A DNA stretch of 64,000 nucleotides from CBDFJH01 sp965198095. GTDB taxonomy: Bacteria > Latescibacterota > UBA2968 > GCA-2709665. The DNA lies in the NCBI GenBank assembly GCA_965198095.1, contig OZ240239.1, forward strand, positions 434,001 through 498,000. Reading direction: 5' to 3'. The position numbers and the translations under genes are program-made. The notes beneath the pieces are model-generated. The model was given only the letters and a program-made list of their open reading frames with translations. It was not told the DNA's origin and did no database searches. Positions 43,305 to 51,884 of this stretch are shown piece by piece. Every line of letters starts with the position of its first letter. Position 1 is the stretch's first letter.

Positions 43305-44090
43305 TCAAACCTCCATGTCTCCGATGCCCTTGATGCTTCCTTCCTGAATCTCAATCTCCTCCCGCTTTCGCACCCGATCGACCTGACCGTCCCTCAGGTC
43401 AATGACCCGGTTTGAGACGCCCAGCATCTTGTGGTCGTGGGTATTCGTCACGATCGTCACGCCGTTCTCTTCCTGAAGCTGCTTCAGGAGCTCGATAATC
43501 TCTTGACCGGTCTTCAGATCCAGATTCCCCGTCGGCTCGTCGGCCAGAATGAGGTCGGGATCGTTGGCCATGGCGCGTGCGATGGCCACGCGCTGCTGCT
43601 GCCCCCCTGAAAGCTCGAACGGTTTGTGATCCAGCCGATCCTGCAGCTTGACAAGCGACAGCTTGTGGGCTGCCTTTTCCTCATACGCCGACTTATTCAT
43701 TCCAGAAAAGACCATGGGCAGGGCGACGTTCTCAAGGGCCGTCATCACCGGGATCAAGTTGAACGTCTGAAAGATGTATCCAATGTTGTGACACCGGTGA
43801 TAGGCAATCTGCGTCTGTCTCAGGCTGCCCATGTCGATCCCGTTCACGAGCACCGACCCCTTCGACGGTCGATCCAGTGCGCCGATCATGTTGAACAGGG
43901 TGGTCTTACCCGATCCAGACGGGCCCATCACGGAGAGATACTCGCCTCTAATCACATCGACGGACACCCCTTTCAGGGCATGGACCTCGACGTTGCCCAT
44001 GACGTACGTCTTCCAGACTTCCCGGATCTCTATGATATCATCGACTTCTTCAGCCACGACGGCCTGATCTCCTTCGTGCGCCTCTGCCAT
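43305..44090 (-). CDS. ABC transporter ATP-binding protein (LolD/MacB-type)
   Basis: About 261 residues. Walker A GPSGSGKTT (about 57-65), Q-loop FQTFNLIPVMT, signature LSGGQQQRVAIARAM (about 149-163), Walker B LILADEPTGNLD, and H-loop THDHKML match the LolD/MacB/FtsE-like family, which drives lipoprotein or efflux extrusion with a separate permease. No permease gene is next to it, and a terminator follows, so it works with a partner elsewhere. The promoter -10 (44134-44139) overlaps a further-upstream ATG; therefore ATG 44088-44090, or the one just before it, is the start. Confidence 0.9.
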   Translation of the reverse strand: MAEAHEGDQAVVAEEVDDIIEIREVWKTYVMGNVEVHALKGVSVDVIRGEYLSVMGPSGSGKTTLFNMIGALDRPSKGSVLVNGIDMGSLRQTQIAYHRCHNIGYIFQTFNLIPVMTALENVALPMVFSGMNKSAYEEKAAHKLSLVKLQDRLDHKPFELSGGQQQRVAIARAMANDPDLILADEPTGNLDLKTGQEIIELLKQLQEENGVTIVTNTHDHKMLGVSNRVIDLRDGQVDRVRKREEIEIQEGSIKGIGDMEV

Positions 44091-44133
44091 CATCCTCTCT
44101 CTTGTGAAGGTGTTGGACCGATCCTCAAACGCC

Positions 44134-44163
44134 ATACTAAGGAAAACCGCCGCAGACTGTCAA
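44134..44163 (-). promoter_or_regulatory. Promoter of the ABC ATPase gene
   Basis: On the minus strand: -35 TTGACA (44158-44163), 18-bp spacer, -10 TAGTAT (44134-44139). Transcription would begin near 44127. Confidence 0.75.
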
Positions 44164-44319
44164 GCCATTTTCGCCAGGCAAGCTCTCAACCCGACGCATC
44201 GCGGGGCGCCCGCCGTTTCGGGAAGCCTGTCCGGCGCGGCGCCTGCAAGGAGCAGGCGCGACGCGTCGACATGACCGGGAGGGGACGGGCGGTCGGGCTC
44301 AAGCCACGAAGTAGGATCC

Positions 44320-45789
44320 CTACGCTTGGACCGCTTCGGCCGCGTTTGTCCCGGCGATCCGGCCGAAGACCGAACCGGCCATCATCCCCGCGCCGGATGG
44401 ATAGTTCCGATGCCACAGTCCGCCCACCATCTCGCCCGCGGCGAACAGCCCCGGGATCGGCCGATCCGTTCTGTGGACCACCCGCGCTTCCGGTGTGATC
44501 CTCAGGCCGCCATAGGTGAACGTGAGCCCGCACCCCACCGGATAACCCTTGAAGGGCGGCGTCTTCAAGGGGAGCGCCCAGTTGCTCTTGGGCGGCGCAA
44601 GCCCCACGGCCCGCTTTCCATCCAGGCTGAACGGGTCGAACGGACCCGGCTGAACGGCGGCGTTGTAGCGCCTTACGGTGCGAGCAAAGTTCGGGACGTC
44701 CGAAATCCCCAGCTTCCGGCCCAGCGCCTCCAACGTTTCAGCGGAAAAGCCACCTGCCGCTTCATATCCCTGAATCAGCCCGAGCGCCTGGTGTTGGTGA
44801 TCGAAAATCTGAAACGCCTTGCCCTCCGGCTGGGCGAGGATCGCCCCGCCTGTCTTCGCGTAGGTGAGACCCCGCCAGGTCTCCCCCTCGTCCATGAATC
44901 GACCTCCCTGAAGGTTCACCGTGATGCCGAAGGGGTAGGCGTATCGGCTCCAGAAATCCCCTCTCACGCCCGGACCGGGCAGGTCGAAGGGCGGGCGGTC
45001 GATGTCCTGAGGCGAAGCGTGACAGTCCGACCAGCTCCCGCTGGGCAGGGCGCCGATCTCCAGGGCCATGGTCAGCCCATCCCCGCTGTTGTAGGGGACG
45101 CCGCGCAGTTTGACGCGCGCCCACTCCGGTCCGAGATATCGGGCGCGCATCTCCGGGTTCGATTCGAAGCTGCCGCAAGCCAGAATCACCGCGCGAGCGT
45201 GGACGTTGACCTCTCCGTCCGGCGTCTTCGCCCTCACTCCGGTGACGCGGCCGCCCGAGTCCGTAAGCAGTCCCGCAGCTCGCGTCTCGTAGTTCACGGT
45301 CCCTCCCCGCCCTTCGAACGCCGCGAACCATTGCTGCTGGAGACCGTATCCGCCGCCGCTGAACACGGCGACGTTCGCAGAGGCCGGGTTCGTGTATGAG
45401 GGCACCCAGGTGTGACCCTGGGATCCCATCCACCTCACCGTCTCCGCGGCGCGGGTGACCAGGATTTCTGCCAGTTCCGGGTCACACCTCCCCTCGGTAA
45501 CGCCCATGATGCTGTCATAATACTGCGCTGCCGTGTACTTCTCCTCCCGCTCCACCATCCGACAGAGCGCCTCGGAGGGGATGCCGCGAAGCAGGGAGGC
45601 CAAATCGTCTACGCCATCGTAGGGGAACCGCATGTGGACGGTGAGGGCGCTGTTCCCGCCGCGATGCCGTCGGGGCGCCTTCTCCAGGACCACGACATCC
45701 ACGCCCCGTTCGCGCGCAGCCACGCCGGCAGAGAGCGCGGCGTTCCCGGCGCCGACGACAACGACCTGTGTATGAATGTCACGACCCAC
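44320..45789 (-). CDS. FAD-dependent dehydrogenase (tricarballylate dehydrogenase/fumarate reductase flavoprotein family)
   Basis: A 489-residue flavoprotein. The N-terminal Rossmann motif is VVVGAGNAALSAGVAARERG (about 10-29) and RGGNSA follows. Substrate-domain segments include VILACGSFESNPEM, and the end motif is GLFAAGEMVGGLWHRNYPSGAGM (about 446-468). The family (TcuA/KstD-like) oxidises or reduces C-C bonds of carboxylates or steroids. The start is GTG at 45787-45789; the ribosome binding site is weak. It is divergent from the class IV aminotransferase. Confidence 0.88.
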   Translation of the reverse strand: MGRDIHTQVVVVGAGNAALSAGVAARERGVDVVVLEKAPRRHRGGNSALTVHMRFPYDGVDDLASLLRGIPSEALCRMVEREEKYTAAQYYDSIMGVTEGRCDPELAEILVTRAAETVRWMGSQGHTWVPSYTNPASANVAVFSGGGYGLQQQWFAAFEGRGGTVNYETRAAGLLTDSGGRVTGVRAKTPDGEVNVHARAVILACGSFESNPEMRARYLGPEWARVKLRGVPYNSGDGLTMALEIGALPSGSWSDCHASPQDIDRPPFDLPGPGVRGDFWSRYAYPFGITVNLQGGRFMDEGETWRGLTYAKTGGAILAQPEGKAFQIFDHQHQALGLIQGYEAAGGFSAETLEALGRKLGISDVPNFARTVRRYNAAVQPGPFDPFSLDGKRAVGLAPPKSNWALPLKTPPFKGYPVGCGLTFTYGGLRITPEARVVHRTDRPIPGLFAAGEMVGGLWHRNYPSGAGMMAGSVFGRIAGTNAAEAVQA

Positions 45790-45955
45790 GTGCTTGATAA
45801 ACCGGTTGGTCCCCGCTCGATGTCGTCATAACTTGAGCCGTCCAGCGCGTGTTATGGGCGACCGGACCGCAAGGAAGGAAATGTCGGCAACGGGCGTGAG
45901 ACCGGACAGGCTCGCCGCCGACGGGCGAAGCACCCATCTCCAGGAGAAGCCACCT

Positions 45956-46894
45956 GTGCGCGGACGACTCGTCTACTTCAACGGCGGTTTCGTAGCGGAA
46001 TCGGAGGCTCGAATCTCCATCTTCGACTCGGCCCTGACCTTCGGGGACATGGTCTACGAAGTCACGCGCTCGTTCCGGCAGAAGCCGTACCGTCTGCGCG
46101 ACCACCTCGAGCGGCTCTACGCCTCCATGCGTTACGCGGAGATCGATTGCGACCTGGCCCTGGACGAGATGGAAGCCGCGACGCACGAGACCGTCGCGCG
46201 CAACCTCCCCGCCATGGAGGGAAGCGACTTCCAGATCTTACACGACGTGACGCGAGGCGCCCGCCCCTTCTATGAAGGGATCCTCAAGGAAGGATTGGGG
46301 CCGGTCGTCTGCATCTCCGTCTTCCCGCTCATTCCCCGCACAGGCAGACAGGCCCGGGCGTATGAGGAAGGGGTCCACGCCGTTATCACGCCGCAGCAAT
46401 CCGTGCCCTCACGCTTCATCGATCCGAAGGCGAAGAACCGGAGCCGCATCTTTTACAAGCTGGCGGACCTCCACGCCCGTCGGTTGGAGGCGGAGGCCTG
46501 GGCCCTGCTCACGGACGAGCGCGGATTCATCACCGAAGGCATCGGCAGCAACTTTTTCGTGGCCTGCGACGGTGAGATCCTCACCCCGAAACCGCATAAC
46601 GTCCTGCGGGGGATCTCTCGCCGAACCTGCTTCTCGCTCGCCGGCCGTTTGGGGATCTCCGCGCGCGAGGCCGACGTCGAACCGTATGACGTGCGCGGAG
46701 CGGACGAGGCCTGGTTCACCTCCACGCCGTTCTGCGTGCTTCCGGCTGTCCGGTTCAATTTCCAGCCCGTGGGCCCGGGAAAACCAGGACCGATCTACAA
46801 GGCCCTGCTCGCCGCCTGGTCCGAAGAGGTCGGCGTTGACATCGCCGGTCAGGCTCGAGAATATGCCGAGCGTCTGGAGACCTGGCGTCCGTGA
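45956..46894 (+). CDS. Class IV aminotransferase (branched-chain/D-amino acid aminotransferase-like)
   Basis: About 312 residues of PLP fold-type IV. It begins RGRLVYFNGGFVAESEARIS, with VYEVTRSF, the likely PLP Lys in AKNRSRIFYKLADL (about 164-177), and GFITEGIGSNFFVACDG (cofactor phosphate). The substrate may be branched-chain or D-amino acids. GTG 45956 (AGGAGA upstream) fits the family N-terminus; ATG 45881 with AAGGAAGGAA is an equally good upstream alternative adding 25 residues. Confidence 0.88.
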   Translation: MRGRLVYFNGGFVAESEARISIFDSALTFGDMVYEVTRSFRQKPYRLRDHLERLYASMRYAEIDCDLALDEMEAATHETVARNLPAMEGSDFQILHDVTRGARPFYEGILKEGLGPVVCISVFPLIPRTGRQARAYEEGVHAVITPQQSVPSRFIDPKAKNRSRIFYKLADLHARRLEAEAWALLTDERGFITEGIGSNFFVACDGEILTPKPHNVLRGISRRTCFSLAGRLGISAREADVEPYDVRGADEAWFTSTPFCVLPAVRFNFQPVGPGKPGPIYKALLAAWSEEVGVDIAGQAREYAERLETWRP

Positions 46895-46905
46895 AGGCCT
46901 CTGCG

Positions 46906-47400
46906 CTAAGGGAGTTGGATCGTTCCCTCCACCTCGCAGACGAACCGATCCCCGAGTAGCGCGCAGTCGAATCTGCTCCCGCCTGTCATCCCCTTGAACC
47001 GGCCCGTTCCGTTAGAATAGACCGCCGTTCCGACGTTTCGCCCTCCCGAAACCACCCCGGTCCACGACTCATAATAGGTCGAGCCATCGGCGAAGGTGAA
47101 CTTGCCGTAGCCCTGATCCTTCCCGGTCCCGTCCGCCCGGTAGTCCCCCGTGCCCCAGATCCGGATCTTGTAGGGCGGCTCTTCCGGACCCTCCCGTCGT
47201 ATCCCCAACCCCTTCGCTTCGAACATCGCGATGACGTGTCCAGGCTCGTCTCCCACGACGATCGTATCGAACCGCGTGGCGACGTTCACGTGCTGGGAAC
47301 GGAACCGGATCGTCTCACCAGCCAAAGCTGGCCGCTTCGTCAGGCAGAGAAGGGCCGGAATCCCGGCCGTGATCGCCAGTAACAGTAAGTTTTTTCGCAT
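46906..47400 (-). CDS. Secreted hypothetical beta-barrel protein, 164 aa
   Basis: A signal peptide (NLLLLAITAGIPALLCL, then ALA) precedes a beta-rich domain with GDYRADGTGKDQGYGKFTFA and GRFKGMTGGSRFDCALLG. The small barrel resembles lipocalin-like or allene-oxide-cyclase-like folds, but I cannot name it. ATG 47398-47400 has GGAGG upstream. It is the last gene of the radical SAM-nitrile hydratase operon and might bind or act on the product; this is inference. Confidence 0.65.
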   Translation of the reverse strand: MRKNLLLLAITAGIPALLCLTKRPALAGETIRFRSQHVNVATRFDTIVVGDEPGHVIAMFEAKGLGIRREGPEEPPYKIRIWGTGDYRADGTGKDQGYGKFTFADGSTYYESWTGVVSGGRNVGTAVYSNGTGRFKGMTGGSRFDCALLGDRFVCEVEGTIQLP

Positions 47401-47468
47401 ATCGTCCTCCAGGCACAACGCGAGAAACGGTGATGGAAACAGGGTGGACGGCACGGTTCAGGCCGGGC

Positions 47469-48101
47469 TCAGAAAGGGCCTCCTTTTGACTCGCAGACGG
47501 CGACCCCGACCATGCTGTCGCGCGTGACCAGGCCGGCAAGAGCGGCCTCATCCATCCGGTCCGTGCCGTCCGGGCGCTGCGGAACGACCAGATAACGCAC
47601 GTCCGCCGTACTGTCGTAGACCCGCACTTCGACGTCCAGGTCCAGCTCCAGGCCGAACTCCCTCAAGACGGCTCGCGGTTCCTTCACCATTCGGGATCGG
47701 TAGTTCAGGCTCTTGTACCACGCGGGGGGGTAGCCCAGGAGCACGCGGGGATAGCAGGAACAGAGGGTGCAAACGATCACGTTGTGCACCGCTTTCGTAT
47801 TCTCTACCGCCACGAGGGTCGCGTGCGGGCCGGCGTCTATCCCCAGCTCTCCGATCGCAGCTTTCGCATTCGCGAGCAGGCGTGCCTTGAACGCCGCATC
47901 CATCCACGCCCTGGCCACGACGCGGGCGCCCTGCCCGGGGGTGCGTGACGCCATGTCGTCCACCTTTCGCCAAACCTCGTCGGCCGTCAGAACGCCCTTC
48001 TCCACCAGGAGGGACTGGATCGCGGGTGTCCGCTTCTCGTAATGGGTCATCTCACGATCGTCCTGGATCGGGGCGTGCGAGTCGTCTGTGTGATCGTCCA
48101 C
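47469..48101 (-). CDS. Nitrile hydratase alpha/thiocyanate hydrolase gamma-type subunit, cobalt type
   Basis: About 210 residues with the metal claw VCTLCSCYPR (about 109-118). The CTLCSC form is typical of cobalt nitrile hydratases and thiocyanate hydrolase (iron enzymes carry CSLCSC). The N-terminal region IQSLLVEKGVLTADEV and the ending are typical of the alpha subunit. GTG start with AGAGGA upstream. It is encoded with two separate ~94-residue proteins corresponding to the halves of the beta subunit, so the holoenzyme would be a three-part type. No cobalt chaperone is seen next to it. Confidence 0.88.
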   Translation of the reverse strand: MDDHTDDSHAPIQDDREMTHYEKRTPAIQSLLVEKGVLTADEVWRKVDDMASRTPGQGARVVARAWMDAAFKARLLANAKAAIGELGIDAGPHATLVAVENTKAVHNVIVCTLCSCYPRVLLGYPPAWYKSLNYRSRMVKEPRAVLREFGLELDLDVEVRVYDSTADVRYLVVPQRPDGTDRMDEAALAGLVTRDSMVGVAVCESKGGPF

Positions 48102-48115
48102 GCTGCGTCCTCTTC

Positions 48116-48400
48116 TCAGACCGGCTGTAACCAGCGCTCGTAGATATCGATCAGCAGCTGATCCTGCGACGCACCGGCATAGTCTCCCCAGACGGCGTCC
48201 TCATCGAAGCGAACGAGATACAGAAACTGCTCGGGCAGGCCATCGCGGCCATAGGCCAGCGATTCCGGATCTCGGAAGGCGCCGTGCACCGCTTCGACCG
48301 TTCCGACCTTGCCCTGTACGTAGGCCGGCGTTCGAATGTGTCGATCGGGACCGTCGACCCGAATCCGCACCGGATCGCCCGGTTTGAATCTGGCTTCCAT
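48116..48400 (-). CDS. Nitrile hydratase beta, C-terminal half (thiocyanate hydrolase alpha-like subunit)
   Basis: 94 residues beginning MEARFKPGDPVRIRV and ending IYERWLQPV. They match the C-terminal SH3-like barrel of nitrile hydratase beta (KPGDxVRV ... GxVxxxxG ... LYxVxF). In thiocyanate hydrolase this half is a separate subunit. It lies 14 bp before the alpha gene and directly after the N-half gene. Confidence 0.85.
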   Translation of the reverse strand: MEARFKPGDPVRIRVDGPDRHIRTPAYVQGKVGTVEAVHGAFRDPESLAYGRDGLPEQFLYLVRFDEDAVWGDYAGASQDQLLIDIYERWLQPV

Positions 48401-48403
48401 GCC

Positions 48404-48688
48404 CTACGCCGCCACGCGCGCCTCGATCTCTTCGGCGGTCAGGATACCCTTCTCGATCATCAGCTTCTCCAGACCCACGATCCAGCGCTCGTAGTAGTCC
48501 AGTGCTTCGTACCTCGCGGGCGCGATGCCCTCCATGGCGCGCCGCAGCTCATCCATCGTGATCAATTTCCTGTGGATACAGACCACCACCAGCGCATCCG
48601 TCTGCTTCTCCCACACGGCATAGTCGTGTTCCAATCTGTCGATCGGCCCGGCATCGGGCCGCCCTCCGCGGTCGTGTACTCGCTGCAA
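48404..48688 (-). CDS. Nitrile hydratase beta, N-terminal half (thiocyanate hydrolase beta-like subunit)
   Basis: 94 residues with RVHDRGGRPDAGPIDRL (about 3-19) and YYERWIVGLEKLMIEKGILT (about 64-83), the hallmark of the N-terminal half of nitrile hydratase beta. The related activator proteins of cobalt nitrile hydratases share this fold, so it could also help insert cobalt. The start is TTG with GGAGGG upstream. It follows the radical SAM gene by 31 bp. Confidence 0.83.
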   Translation of the reverse strand: MQRVHDRGGRPDAGPIDRLEHDYAVWEKQTDALVVVCIHRKLITMDELRRAMEGIAPARYEALDYYERWIVGLEKLMIEKGILTAEEIEARVAA

Positions 48689-48718
48689 GCGCGCCCTCCA
48701 GAGCTCAGAATTCGGCAG

Positions 48719-50272
48719 CTATGCGACTTGCTTTGACGCTTCCTCCGCCTTGAGATAGGCGTGCGGATCGTGGTACAGCGCCCCGTCAGGCAGCCAATCC
48801 CAAAATGGCCCGAGGTCACGCTTGATCCACTCCACGTAGAATCGAGGAATCTCGGTCGTCTCTCCCTCCCAGTAGCGGCGCACCTGCGGGTCCGTGTCCA
48901 GCATCCCTCGAAGTCGCTTGTAGTATCTGTTTCTCCCGAACCCTTCCGAAGAAACGGCGCGAAGCACGTTCAGCCAGGGCAGCCACCGGGGAAGCGTGCC
49001 CTTCGCGGCCCGGAATCTCCGCTGGATCATCTCCCAGGAGAAGGAGTAGGTCGACAGGTCGATCAGATGGTCGTAAAACTCGGCCCACGAATAGTTCAGC
49101 GGACGCACGTTCATCACGTGGTTGTTGTTCATGAAGTGAAAGGGGAACCCGAGCACGCGACCCGCTCGCATGTAATCCAGGTTGATCGAGGCGGCCTGCC
49201 CAAACGCCGTGAGCAGCGAATAGGCCGGAAAGGCGCCCGGGGCCGCGTCCAGAAAGCGTTTGGTCAGCTCGAACGGCTCAGGCCCTTCGTCAACGTCCAG
49301 CCCGAGCACGAAATTCGTCTGCACATAGGGGATGTATTTCAACACCAAGTTGACGTGATCCGAGACCTGAAGGACCTTATCCCTCCCGGTCTTCTTACCG
49401 GTCTTGGACTTGTTGCCCATGTCATACCAGGACTCGATCCCGGGCAGAATCGCCTTGAACCCGTTCCGCTTGAGCCGCTTCAGGTTCGGCTCCGAGAGCA
49501 GAGAAAGGCTGCTCTCCGCGAAAAAGTCGATGCGGTCCGGCGGCACGACGTCCTCGATCGCATCCAGATAGTCGTTGAATCGAATCCCGAAATTCGGGTC
49601 GTGCCAGCCCACGTGCGGCCGCTTGAATTTTTGAAGCAGGAACCGCAGGTCTTCCTTGATCACGTCAAAACTGAGCGGCTGATACGGGATGGCGGCGTCG
49701 ATACAGAAGCTGCAGGTGTAGGGACAGCCAAAACTGCCCATCATAGCGACTGTCTTGATCAACGGGGCCTTGTCGAGCACGATCTCGATGTAGTTCCACC
49801 GCTCCTTCACACCCGGCAGGTCCAGGGGTTGCCGCTCCGCGGCGAGGTGAACGCCCAACGGACGGTTTCGTGAGCAGTCCTGCAGAACGTCCCGGATCAA
49901 CTCACGGTCGGTGAAGTCGAGTACGTAGTCGAAGTACTTCTGCGCGTCCTGTGGATAAGAGCGCGCGTGCGGCCCACCCAGCACGGTGACTGCGCCTTTT
50001 GAACGCACGTAGTTGCTGATGGCATACGAGAGCTGCCCGGCCTGCGAAAAGGCGCCGACAAACACTATGTCGGCATCATCGGGCAGCTCGGCGAGCAGGT
50101 TCTCCTTGCCCGTGTAACAGATAAAACTGACCTGGTGCCCTTCCTGCTCGCACCAGAGCGCGACGACCTGCGGCATGATGCTTGCCGCGTTCGCGTTCAT
50201 GATGCGTCCATACATTCTCGTCGTGGGCGCCTTGACGACCAGGTCGATGACCGCGACGTGTAGTTTTCTCAC
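48719..50272 (-). CDS. B12-binding-type radical SAM protein
   Basis: About 517 residues. The N-terminal ~150 residues form a Rossmann-like cobalamin-binding-type domain (HVAVIDLVVKAPTTRMYGRI; VFVGAFSQAGQL; VTVLGGPHARSYP) without an obvious DxHxxG base-off motif. The radical SAM cluster motif is GCPYTCSFCIDA (about 192-203). A ~300-residue C-terminal part follows. Such class B enzymes do methylations or rearrangements. GTG 50270-50272 with AGGAGG upstream is chosen; a longer start at 50296 lies 5' of that site. It heads the operon with split nitrile hydratase. Confidence 0.88.
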   Translation of the reverse strand: MRKLHVAVIDLVVKAPTTRMYGRIMNANAASIMPQVVALWCEQEGHQVSFICYTGKENLLAELPDDADIVFVGAFSQAGQLSYAISNYVRSKGAVTVLGGPHARSYPQDAQKYFDYVLDFTDRELIRDVLQDCSRNRPLGVHLAAERQPLDLPGVKERWNYIEIVLDKAPLIKTVAMMGSFGCPYTCSFCIDAAIPYQPLSFDVIKEDLRFLLQKFKRPHVGWHDPNFGIRFNDYLDAIEDVVPPDRIDFFAESSLSLLSEPNLKRLKRNGFKAILPGIESWYDMGNKSKTGKKTGRDKVLQVSDHVNLVLKYIPYVQTNFVLGLDVDEGPEPFELTKRFLDAAPGAFPAYSLLTAFGQAASINLDYMRAGRVLGFPFHFMNNNHVMNVRPLNYSWAEFYDHLIDLSTYSFSWEMIQRRFRAAKGTLPRWLPWLNVLRAVSSEGFGRNRYYKRLRGMLDTDPQVRRYWEGETTEIPRFYVEWIKRDLGPFWDWLPDGALYHDPHAYLKAEEASKQVA

Positions 50273-50422
50273 CCGTCCTCCTCGGGAAAAGAGCATTTTA
50301 TTTACAATTTCACAATCCGCACGACGTCACCAAAATACAGCCGCTTCGGGCTTGATTCCAGTTCTTTCTGTGGGGGAGGCAGCTACGGTCCCAAGGCGAC
50401 CGGCCCCGACGCTTCGTTCCGC

Positions 50423-50451
50423 TTGACTTGGGCGTTCGAATCGGATATTAT
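50423..50451 (+). promoter_or_regulatory. Promoter of tRNA-Val
   Basis: -35 TTGACT (50423-50428), 17-bp spacer, -10 TATTAT (50446-50451), 22 bp before the tRNA. Confidence 0.8.
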
Positions 50452-50473
50452 GGAAAACCGCAGGACATAGGGT

Positions 50474-50550
50474 GGGCGATTAGCTCAGCTGGTTAGAGTG
50501 CTTGCTTGACATGCAAGAGGTCACTGGTTCAAGTCCAGTATCGCCCACCA
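50474..50550 (+). tRNA. tRNA-Val (GAC)
   Basis: A 77-nt cloverleaf, acceptor GGGCGAT/ATCGCCC, encoded ACCA end, anticodon stem CTTGC/GCAAG with loop TTGACAT giving GAC. D- and T-arms are canonical. Confidence 0.97.
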
Positions 50551-50559
50551 TAAAAAAGT

Positions 50560-50600
50560 GGACAAGACGTTATGAAGGTCTTGTCCATCTTTCTTATCTA
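50560..50600 (+). terminator. Intrinsic terminator of tRNA-Val
   Basis: Stem GGACAAGAC (50560-50568)/GTCTTGTCC (50578-50586), then a T-rich ATCTTTCTT tail. Confidence 0.8.
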
Positions 50601-50626
50601 TAAGCGGCGTGGACGCCTTCCACGTC

Positions 50627-50649
50627 GGCCTGCCTGCGTCAGGCAGGCC
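50627..50649. repeat. 10-bp perfect palindrome with 3-base loop
   Basis: GGCCTGCCTG-CGT-CAGGCAGGCC. It is an extragenic palindrome of the REP-like kind between the tRNA-Val terminator and the oxidoreductase stop. Its function is unknown. Confidence 0.6.
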
Positions 50650-50751
50650 CGCTCAAAGGCTACCAAAGCCCACATGCCTACGAGCAGCCCTCCCGACTAC
50701 TTTTTCGGGATAACATCATCCGATGAGATACGCATCACGAGATACGGTCTT

Positions 50752-51735
50752 TCATTCCAGAACTCCCGATGCGCGGAGCACGGTTTCCTGAACGGTCAAC
50801 TCGTGCGCCAGGGTCCGGTCCGGCCGCTTCTCCCCCCGAATGTCCGCCACCAGCGCCTCCAGGCTCCCAACATACCTGGGCCGCACCACCAGCGGCACCG
50901 CCTGCCAGCCTTTAACGAACCCGTCCCGCTCCTCGTCCAGACATACACGCAGGACCGGTTCCCGCTCGAACGGCTCCATGATGGCGCTTCCCCGGGTGCC
51001 ATAGACCTCCAGCCGCCTCGAAGGATTGGCGGAGACCTCCATGGCCGCGGATTCGAGCAGGACCATCGTCTTCGGATACTCTAATACGGCCGCCGTGTTG
51101 TCCCTGAAGCCGGTCTCCGTCCCCAGGTCGCTCCTCAAGAATGACGTCACCCGCTCCGGCCGGCCCAGCATCGCCACCACGATGTCGACAAGGTGGCAGA
51201 GGAGCTCGAACAGGATCCCGCCGCGGTAGACGGACTGCCGCCTTCGAGCTTCTCCCCCGAGGAAGGTGGACATCCGCCCCCGCACCGAGAAGATGTCGCC
51301 CAGCTTCTGATCCCGCGCCCAGTCCAGGATAAACTGGAATCCGGCGTGGTAGCGAAACATGTAGCCGAGCTGAACCAGCAGGCCCTTGTCTTCAGCGATC
51401 GCGATCAGCTCCCGGAACGCCTCCCAGTCGGCCCCTGCCGGTTTGTCCAGCCAGATATGCTTGCCCCGCCCGATCACCTCCCGCGCGAACCCCAGATTCT
51501 GTCCGACCTCTCCCTCCACGGCGATCGCCGCGATCGTCCCGTCGTCGAGCATCTCCTCCTTCGACTCGAACCAGCGAACCCCCTCGTAGGCCTCGGCGTC
51601 GCCCAACGTCCTGCGAACCTCCGGATCGGGTTCATAGACCCCGCGGAAGTCCACTTCAGCGTTCGCCTTGAGCACGGCTGCCTTTCCCCTCGCGTGCGCG
51701 TGTGAGATCCCGTACTGCGCAAATTTGACCTTCAC
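50752..51735 (-). CDS. Gfo/Idh/MocA family oxidoreductase (1)
   Basis: About 327 residues. The N-terminal Rossmann domain (VKVKFAQYGISHAHARGKAA) lacks the perfect GxGxxG and has YGISHAH. The characteristic WLDKPAGADW (Lys-Pro motif, about 94-103) is present, and the C-terminal alpha/beta domain follows. Such enzymes oxidise sugars, inositols or related polyols. GTG 51733-51735 with AAGGAG upstream is preferred. It lies downstream of a second family member and beside a TIM-barrel isomerase, a typical sugar-catabolism grouping. Confidence 0.85.
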   Translation of the reverse strand: MKVKFAQYGISHAHARGKAAVLKANAEVDFRGVYEPDPEVRRTLGDAEAYEGVRWFESKEEMLDDGTIAAIAVEGEVGQNLGFAREVIGRGKHIWLDKPAGADWEAFRELIAIAEDKGLLVQLGYMFRYHAGFQFILDWARDQKLGDIFSVRGRMSTFLGGEARRRQSVYRGGILFELLCHLVDIVVAMLGRPERVTSFLRSDLGTETGFRDNTAAVLEYPKTMVLLESAAMEVSANPSRRLEVYGTRGSAIMEPFEREPVLRVCLDEERDGFVKGWQAVPLVVRPRYVGSLEALVADIRGEKRPDRTLAHELTVQETVLRASGVLE

Positions 51736-51884
51736 GGATCGATGCTCCTTCCGGAATTCCATGCTGAAAGTCGCTTACCGTCTGAACATCTCGCAAGATC
51801 TCGCGACTTTCTCCTGACTTCTCGTGCACATTTCCGGCTTGAATAATGAAGGCTCGGGAGATTCCACGCAAGCCTTTTCCTTTC

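Noticed and set aside
50281..50420. Cobalamin riboswitch upstream of the B12-type radical SAM gene
   Set aside because: Short matches to the region were noticed, but the conserved B12 box and the paired core are not present.
51838..51852. Further copy of the 20-bp palindrome (CTTGAATAATGAAGG)
   Set aside because: Only part of the core matches and the palindrome is broken.
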